NCBI GenBank assembly: GCA_050329955.1 | Contig: JBHJOH010000144.1 | Span: forward strand, 1-24,933 | DNA: 24,933 nt | Origin: JAOUGY01 sp050329955 | Lineage (GTDB): Bacteria > Actinomycetota > Acidimicrobiia > Spongiisociales > ZC4RG35 | Direction of reading: 5' to 3' | Shown here: positions 21,409-24,933 of the stretch, in pieces | How positions within the stretch are numbered: the first letter of the stretch is position 1 | How the letters are laid out: each line of letters opens with the position of its first letter | Program-made: the position numbers and the translations under genes | The notes under the pieces: model-generated | Told to the model about the DNA's origin: nothing | The model's input: the letters and a program-made list of their open reading frames with translations, nothing else | The model's database searches: none

Positions 21409-22548
21409 ATGCGCAAGAACCCGGTGCTCGCTCAGCTCGGCTCGTATTCGATCGGAGAGATCCAGAATCGTGTCCGGTCGATGCGGGAGGCGGGCGAGGA
21501 GTTGATCGACTTCTCGATCGGTGATCCGCGGGAACCCACCCCCGGGTTCATCCGGGAGGCGGTTCGCCATGCGGTGCCGGAGATCAGCCAGTACCCCACG
21601 GCGCGGGGATTGCCGGCCATGCGGGCGGCGGTAGCTGGCTACGTGCAGCGCCGCTTCGGTGTCGAGGTCGACCCCGATACTCAGGTGCTACCGACCAGCG
21701 GATCCAAGGAGGCGGTGTTCTCGACGCCGTTGGCGTTCGTCGATGCCGCCGCCGGTGACGTGGTGGCCTGGCCCACCCCGGGGTATCCCATCTATGAGCG
21801 CGGGGCGCGACTGGCGGGGGCGGTGGGAATGCCGATCGCTCTGGACGGCGACTTTGTGTTCACCGCCGACCGGATACCGGACTGGTCGAGGATGCGCATG
21901 GTGTGGATCTGCACACCCCACAATCCGGCCGGGTCGGTGACACCGCGAGACGAGCTGGTCCGCTTGGTCGATCGCACCCGCGCTGCCGCAGCCCTGCTGT
22001 GCTCGGACGAGTGCTACATCGACCTCCACGATGGCGAGCCGCCCACGTCGGTGTTGGAGGTGGCCGGTCCCGGGAGTAGTGGCGTCCTGTCCTACTTCAG
22101 CCTGTCGAAGCGTTCCGGGATGACCGGGTACCGTTCGGGGGCGATCGTAGGCGACGCCGAGGCGATCGCAGTGCTGGCATCCTTCCGAACCTCCACCGGT
22201 ACGGCATCGCCCGAGTTCGTGCAGGCCGGCGCCATCGCGGCGTGGAATGACGATGACCACGTGGCGGAGCGGCGGGTGATCTTCGCCGCCAAGCGCCGGA
22301 TTCTCGGCGCCGCTTTCGACCGGCTCGGCTACGAGGTGGTGGGGTCCGCGGCCGGGATCTACCTGTGGGTGCGGGTACCCGACGATGTTGCCGTCGCCGC
22401 CAGGCTCCTGGGATCGGGAATCGTGGTTTCCCCGGGAAGAGCGTTCGGTCCGGGCGGCGAGGGCCACATTCGGCTGGCGCTGGTCCCGGCCCTGGCAGAC
22501 TGCGACCGAGCAGCAGAGGCGGTGATCACATGTCTGAACGAGAGTTGA
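21409..22548 (+). CDS. dapC: Succinyldiaminopimelate aminotransferase
   Basis: A 379-residue fold-type I PLP aminotransferase. Signatures are IDFSIGDPREPTPGFI, the PTSGSKEAVF PLP-phosphate loop, CTPHNPAGSVTP, SDECYIDLH and PLP-lysine Lys234 in SLSKRSGMTGYRSG; the substrate arginine lies in HIRLALV near the C-terminus. Adjacency to dapD and dapE points to transfer of the amino group onto N-succinyl-2-amino-6-ketopimelate in meso-DAP/lysine synthesis. The 3' end overlaps dapD by 19 nt. The start ATG has a -10 box 6 nt upstream. By sequence alone it might be another class I/II aminotransferase; context decides. Confidence 0.92.
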   Translation: MRKNPVLAQLGSYSIGEIQNRVRSMREAGEELIDFSIGDPREPTPGFIREAVRHAVPEISQYPTARGLPAMRAAVAGYVQRRFGVEVDPDTQVLPTSGSKEAVFSTPLAFVDAAAGDVVAWPTPGYPIYERGARLAGAVGMPIALDGDFVFTADRIPDWSRMRMVWICTPHNPAGSVTPRDELVRLVDRTRAAAALLCSDECYIDLHDGEPPTSVLEVAGPGSSGVLSYFSLSKRSGMTGYRSGAIVGDAEAIAVLASFRTSTGTASPEFVQAGAIAAWNDDDHVAERRVIFAAKRRILGAAFDRLGYEVVGSAAGIYLWVRVPDDVAVAARLLGSGIVVSPGRAFGPGGEGHIRLALVPALADCDRAAEAVITCLNES

Positions 22549-23336
22549 TCGAGGCGGCGTACGCCGGCGAGATAGACGTGGAGAAGGCGCGGGGAGCGGT
22601 CGAGGAGACCATCGCAGCCCTCGATGCCGGGACGGTGCGGGTGGCCGAAAAGGTCGACGGCGCCTGGACGGTGAACGAATGGGCCAAGCAGGCCATCCTC
22701 CTGTACTTCCGGCTTCGGAAGATGGAGACCATCGAGGTGGGGGTCTTCGAGTTCTGCGACAAGATCCCCCTCAAGAAGGGCATGGCCGCCCAAGGGGTCC
22801 GGGTGGTTCCGCCCGGGACCATTCGCTACGGGGCGCACTGCGAGCCCGGTGTCATCGTGATGCCCGGCTATGTCAACATCGGCGCCTACGTGGGGGCGGG
22901 CACCATGGTCGACACCTGGGCGACCGTGGGGAGCTGCGCCCAGATCGGGGCCAACGTCCACCTGTCCGGTGGCGTCGGTATCGGCGGAGTGCTGGAGCCA
23001 CCCAATGCCACTCCGGTTGTCATCGAGGACGGCGCCTTCATCGGAAGCCGCTCGATCGTGGTCGAGGGTGTCCTGATCGAGGAGAAAGCGGTGCTGGGCG
23101 CCAATACCACCATCACTGCCTCGACTCCCATCATCGACGTGACCGGCACCGATCCGGTCGAATACCGGGGGCGGGTCCCGGCCGGTTCGATCGTGGTCCC
23201 CGGTACCCGGCCCAAACAGTTCCCGGCCGGGATGGTCGATCTCCAGTGCGCCTACATCATCGGTCACCGGTCGGAACGCCACGACGAGAAGCTCGTGCTG
23301 AACCAGACGCTGCGCGACCTCGGGGTCCAGCTCTGA
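22530..23336 (+). CDS. dapD: Tetrahydrodipicolinate N-succinyltransferase DapD
   Basis: A 268-residue left-handed beta-helix enzyme that succinylates tetrahydrodipicolinate using succinyl-CoA. The N-terminal helical part ends in WTVNEWAKQAILLYFRLRKM. The hexapeptide-repeat core runs from about residue 100 to 200 (MPGYVNIGAYVGAG, DTWATVGSCAQIG, NVHLSGGVGIGGVLEP). Its size and the phrases METIEVGVFEF, DKIPLKKG and IIDVTGTDPVEYRGRVPAGS resemble Bacteroidetes and proteobacterial DapD, not the longer (about 317 residues) mycobacterial type. The ATG at 22530 lies inside the end of dapC, and dapE begins on its stop, so the cluster is translationally coupled. Confidence 0.95.
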   Translation: MSERELIEAAYAGEIDVEKARGAVEETIAALDAGTVRVAEKVDGAWTVNEWAKQAILLYFRLRKMETIEVGVFEFCDKIPLKKGMAAQGVRVVPPGTIRYGAHCEPGVIVMPGYVNIGAYVGAGTMVDTWATVGSCAQIGANVHLSGGVGIGGVLEPPNATPVVIEDGAFIGSRSIVVEGVLIEEKAVLGANTTITASTPIIDVTGTDPVEYRGRVPAGSIVVPGTRPKQFPAGMVDLQCAYIIGHRSERHDEKLVLNQTLRDLGVQL

Positions 23337-24370
23337 TGGATCTGACGGGGACGCTCGCCTGGCTGGTCGACATTCCGTCGGTCACCGGTAACGAGGATCG
23401 GATCTGCACCCAGGTGGCGGGCCGACTCTCAGGCCGGCCCATGGTCAGGATCTCGAACTCGCTGGTGGTGGGGGAACGCACCGGCAAACCGTTGCTGCTG
23501 CTGGTGGGACATCTCGACACCGTGCCCGCCCAGGGCCAGGGTCCGGCCCGCATCGAGGGTGGTCGCATGCACGGGCTCGGCACCACCGACATGAAGGGCG
23601 GAGTCGCCATCATGTTGCACCTGCTCGAGGATCCCGTTGTCGCGGCCGGCCCGTACGACGTGGTGGGTGTGTTCTATGAGGCGGAGGAGGGGCCGTCGGC
23701 GAACAACGGTCTCGAGCCGCTCTTGCAGCAGGTGGGATGGCTCTCGGATGCCGAGTTCGCGGTGGTGCTGGAACCGTGCGACGGCGAGATTCAGATCGGC
23801 TGCAACGGGGTGGTCAACGCCGAGGTCAGGTTCATCGGCAAGTCCTCGCATTCGGCCCGCCCCTGGTGGGGCGAGAACGCCATCAGCAAGGCAGGGGAGT
23901 GGCTGGCGCACATGCACCTCCGTCAACCCGAGCCCCACCGGATCGAAGGCCTCGAGTACCGGGAGGTGATGTCGGTGACCAAGGCCTCCGGTGGCATCGC
24001 CAACAACATCATCCCGCCCGAGTTCACCCTCAACCTCAACTACAGGTTCAGCCCCCTGCGAACGGTGGAGGACGCTGTCGAGCACTTGAAGGCGGTGTGT
24101 GGCGATGCAGACGAGGTCCGGATCGTCGACACGGCGCCGGCGGGACCGGTTCGTGCCGACCACCCGTTCGTGGCCGCCCTGGCCGAGGCCTCGGGCTCGG
24201 CCCTCGCCCCGAAACAGGGGTGGACCGACGTCGCCCGGCTCGGGGTCTACGGCATTCCGGCCGTCAACTTCGGTCCCGGTTCGGCGGCCCGGGCCCATCA
24301 GGTCGACGAGTGGGTCGACCTGACCGATCTCGATCACTCGTACTCCTCACTTCGTGCCGTCCTGATCTGA
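23336..24370 (+). CDS. dapE: Succinyl-diaminopimelate desuccinylase DapE
   Basis: A 344-residue M20 metallopeptidase-fold enzyme that releases succinate to give LL-diaminopimelate. Zinc and catalytic residues are His59 and Asp61 (GHLDTVP), Asp85 (GTTDMKGG), Glu117 and Glu118 (EAEEG) and His321 (RAHQVDEW). The dimerisation lid lies in the middle (FIGKSSHSARPWWGENAI). The ATG shares one base with the dapD stop (TGATG). The 3' end overlaps the P450 remnant on the other strand by 37 nt. With dapC and dapD it completes the succinylase branch from tetrahydrodipicolinate to LL-DAP. Confidence 0.94.
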   Translation: MDLTGTLAWLVDIPSVTGNEDRICTQVAGRLSGRPMVRISNSLVVGERTGKPLLLLVGHLDTVPAQGQGPARIEGGRMHGLGTTDMKGGVAIMLHLLEDPVVAAGPYDVVGVFYEAEEGPSANNGLEPLLQQVGWLSDAEFAVVLEPCDGEIQIGCNGVVNAEVRFIGKSSHSARPWWGENAISKAGEWLAHMHLRQPEPHRIEGLEYREVMSVTKASGGIANNIIPPEFTLNLNYRFSPLRTVEDAVEHLKAVCGDADEVRIVDTAPAGPVRADHPFVAALAEASGSALAPKQGWTDVARLGVYGIPAVNFGPGSAARAHQVDEWVDLTDLDHSYSSLRAVLI

Positions 24371-24720
24371 ACGACGTCCTCACCGGGCTCGGGCGCCCGC
24401 CCCGTCTCTGTTGGGGTCGGCTCGCCGGCGAGTTCCCACGCCCCGACATCGGGTCGACGCTCGATCAGTACCCGCCAGGCGACGTCGGCCTCCATGCGCG
24501 ACAGTGCCGCACCCACGCAATGGTGGGGCCCGGAGGCAAACGCCAGGTGGCCCCGGGCATTGGGACGGGTGACGTCGAAGCGATGTGGCTCGTCGAAGAC
24601 GGCGGGATCGCGGTTGGCGGCTGCCAGGAGCAGGATGATCTCGGCCCCCGGGGGAACCGGATCCCCGCCCGGGATCTCGACCTCGGCGATCGTGGACCGG
24701 TAGGTGTACTGCACGGGGCT
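24334..24720 (-). pseudogene. Cytochrome P450 remnant, C-terminal portion only
   Basis: About 128 codons of a P450. It starts at SPVQYTYRST, whose arginine normally contacts a heme propionate, includes ANRDPAVFDEPHRFDVTRPN, and contains the heme-thiolate loop FASGPHHCVGAALSR with the axial cysteine, then a divergent tail. The I-helix, the ExxR pair and everything N-terminal (about 280 residues) are absent. The homologous frame begins exactly at the edge of the 56-bp repeat (24720-24775), and the only in-frame start, GTG 24738, lies inside the repeat. A protein made from it could not be an active P450. The truncation is visible; the cause is inferred. Confidence 0.85.
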
Positions 24721-24775
24721 TCTCGGGAGCCAGGACACCGCTGAGCGGTGGTGTGAACCCTGGGTTCACGTCTTC
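24720..24775 (-). repeat. 56-bp gene-end repeat, copy 2
   Basis: Reverse-complement copy of 14377-14432 (46 of 56 identical, no gaps). Read on the minus strand it starts on the third base of a codon of the upstream gene, supplies Lys-Thr-stop, and carries the perfect palindrome GTGAACCC-A-GGGTTCAC. A CACCGC-TCA-GCGGTG hairpin and the tail CTGGCTCCCGAGAA follow. The P450 remnant begins at its far edge. The reading frame relative to the upstream gene equals that of copy 1. Confidence 0.75.
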
Positions 24776-24933
24776 GGTGGTGCCAGGTCGATGGTCAGGG
24801 AGTGGGTGTCGGAGCCGGAGGTGCCCCAGTGGGCCCAGGCGACCAGGCCATCTCCGTCGATTCCGGGGCGGAGGAACACGGCGCACGGGATGAGCGACGT
24901 CAGCACGACCTGATTGGCGCCGTCGGTGATGCG
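24766..24933 (-). CDS. C-terminal end of an unknown protein (runs off the window)
   Basis: 55 codons plus stop, open to the window edge, with strongly G/C-rich third positions that mark this frame as coding. The visible part reads TDGANQVVLTSLIPCAVFLRPG, DGLVAWAHWGTSGSDTHSLT and ends IDLAPPKT. It looks beta-rich. No family is recognised. The last two codons and stop come from the 56-bp repeat. It runs in the same direction as the P450 remnant. Confidence 0.7.
   Translation of the reverse strand, partial: RITDGANQVVLTSLIPCAVFLRPGIDGDGLVAWAHWGTSGSDTHSLTIDLAPPKT

Noticed and set aside
24380..24886. 168-codon minus-strand frame joining the P450 and the end of the window
   Set aside because: It is out of frame with both the P450 motifs and the well-biased partial gene; its apparent continuity across the repeat is accidental.

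Overview
The window is a GC-rich bacterial chromosome segment carrying about 21 tightly packed genes, many with 1-20 nt overlaps (ATGA, TTGA, GTGA and TGATG junctions), strongly G/C-biased third codon positions, and GTG/TTG starts. The gene set points to an actinobacterium: an F420-type PPOX oxidoreductase, a MsnO8-type luciferase-like monooxygenase, a GNAT/acyl-CoA-synthetase fusion of the Streptomyces type, and TANNNT promoter boxes set directly against start codons. An Acidimicrobiia-like lineage is my best guess, but this is inference. No rRNA, tRNA, CRISPR, phage or transposase gene is visible, so this is core-genome territory with a few repeat-derived scars.

Layout. 50-4781 (+): a GNAT/acyl-CoA synthetase fusion, an enoyl-CoA hydratase and an MFS transporter. 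4756-6230 (-): an SRPBCC protein and a luciferase-like flavin monooxygenase, the latter divergent from a flavin reductase-like gene (6256-6807, +) across only 25 bp. 6973-11268 (+): leucyl aminopeptidase, two small unknown genes, a cysteine desulfurase and mnmA, the last two overlapping by 4 nt as the sulfur-relay pair for tRNA 2-thiouridine. 11292-14398 (+): a Thermus-type isocitrate dehydrogenase, then purK-purE. 14588-16930 (-): an F420-type PPOX protein, a winged-helix protein, a glycine-rich RRM RNA-binding protein and infA, with infA coupled to the RRM gene by GTGA. 16987-19035 (+): ligA, convergent with a DUF2339 membrane protein and a small anchored protein (19019-21118, -). 21409-24370 (+): an overlapping dapC-dapD-dapE cluster, the succinylase branch of lysine/meso-DAP synthesis. 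24334-24933 (-): a 5'-truncated cytochrome P450 and the 3' end of an unknown gene.

The most unusual signal is a 56-bp repeat present twice, in opposite orientations on the sequence (14377-14432 and 24720-24775). In each place it begins at the third base of a codon near the 3' end of a gene, in the same reading frame, supplies that gene's last codons and stop, and then carries a palindrome and a small hairpin. The second copy also abuts the point where the P450 loses its N-terminal three quarters. It looks like an undescribed gene-end-associated repeat family. Other notable signals are a near-perfect 25-bp-arm palindrome at 6820-6872, -10-like boxes 6-8 nt before about eleven start codons (suggesting leaderless transcripts), a possible Shine-Dalgarno-sequestering switch in the RRM gene leader, and TAGGGGA boxes spaced 20 bp apart upstream of the DUF2339 gene.
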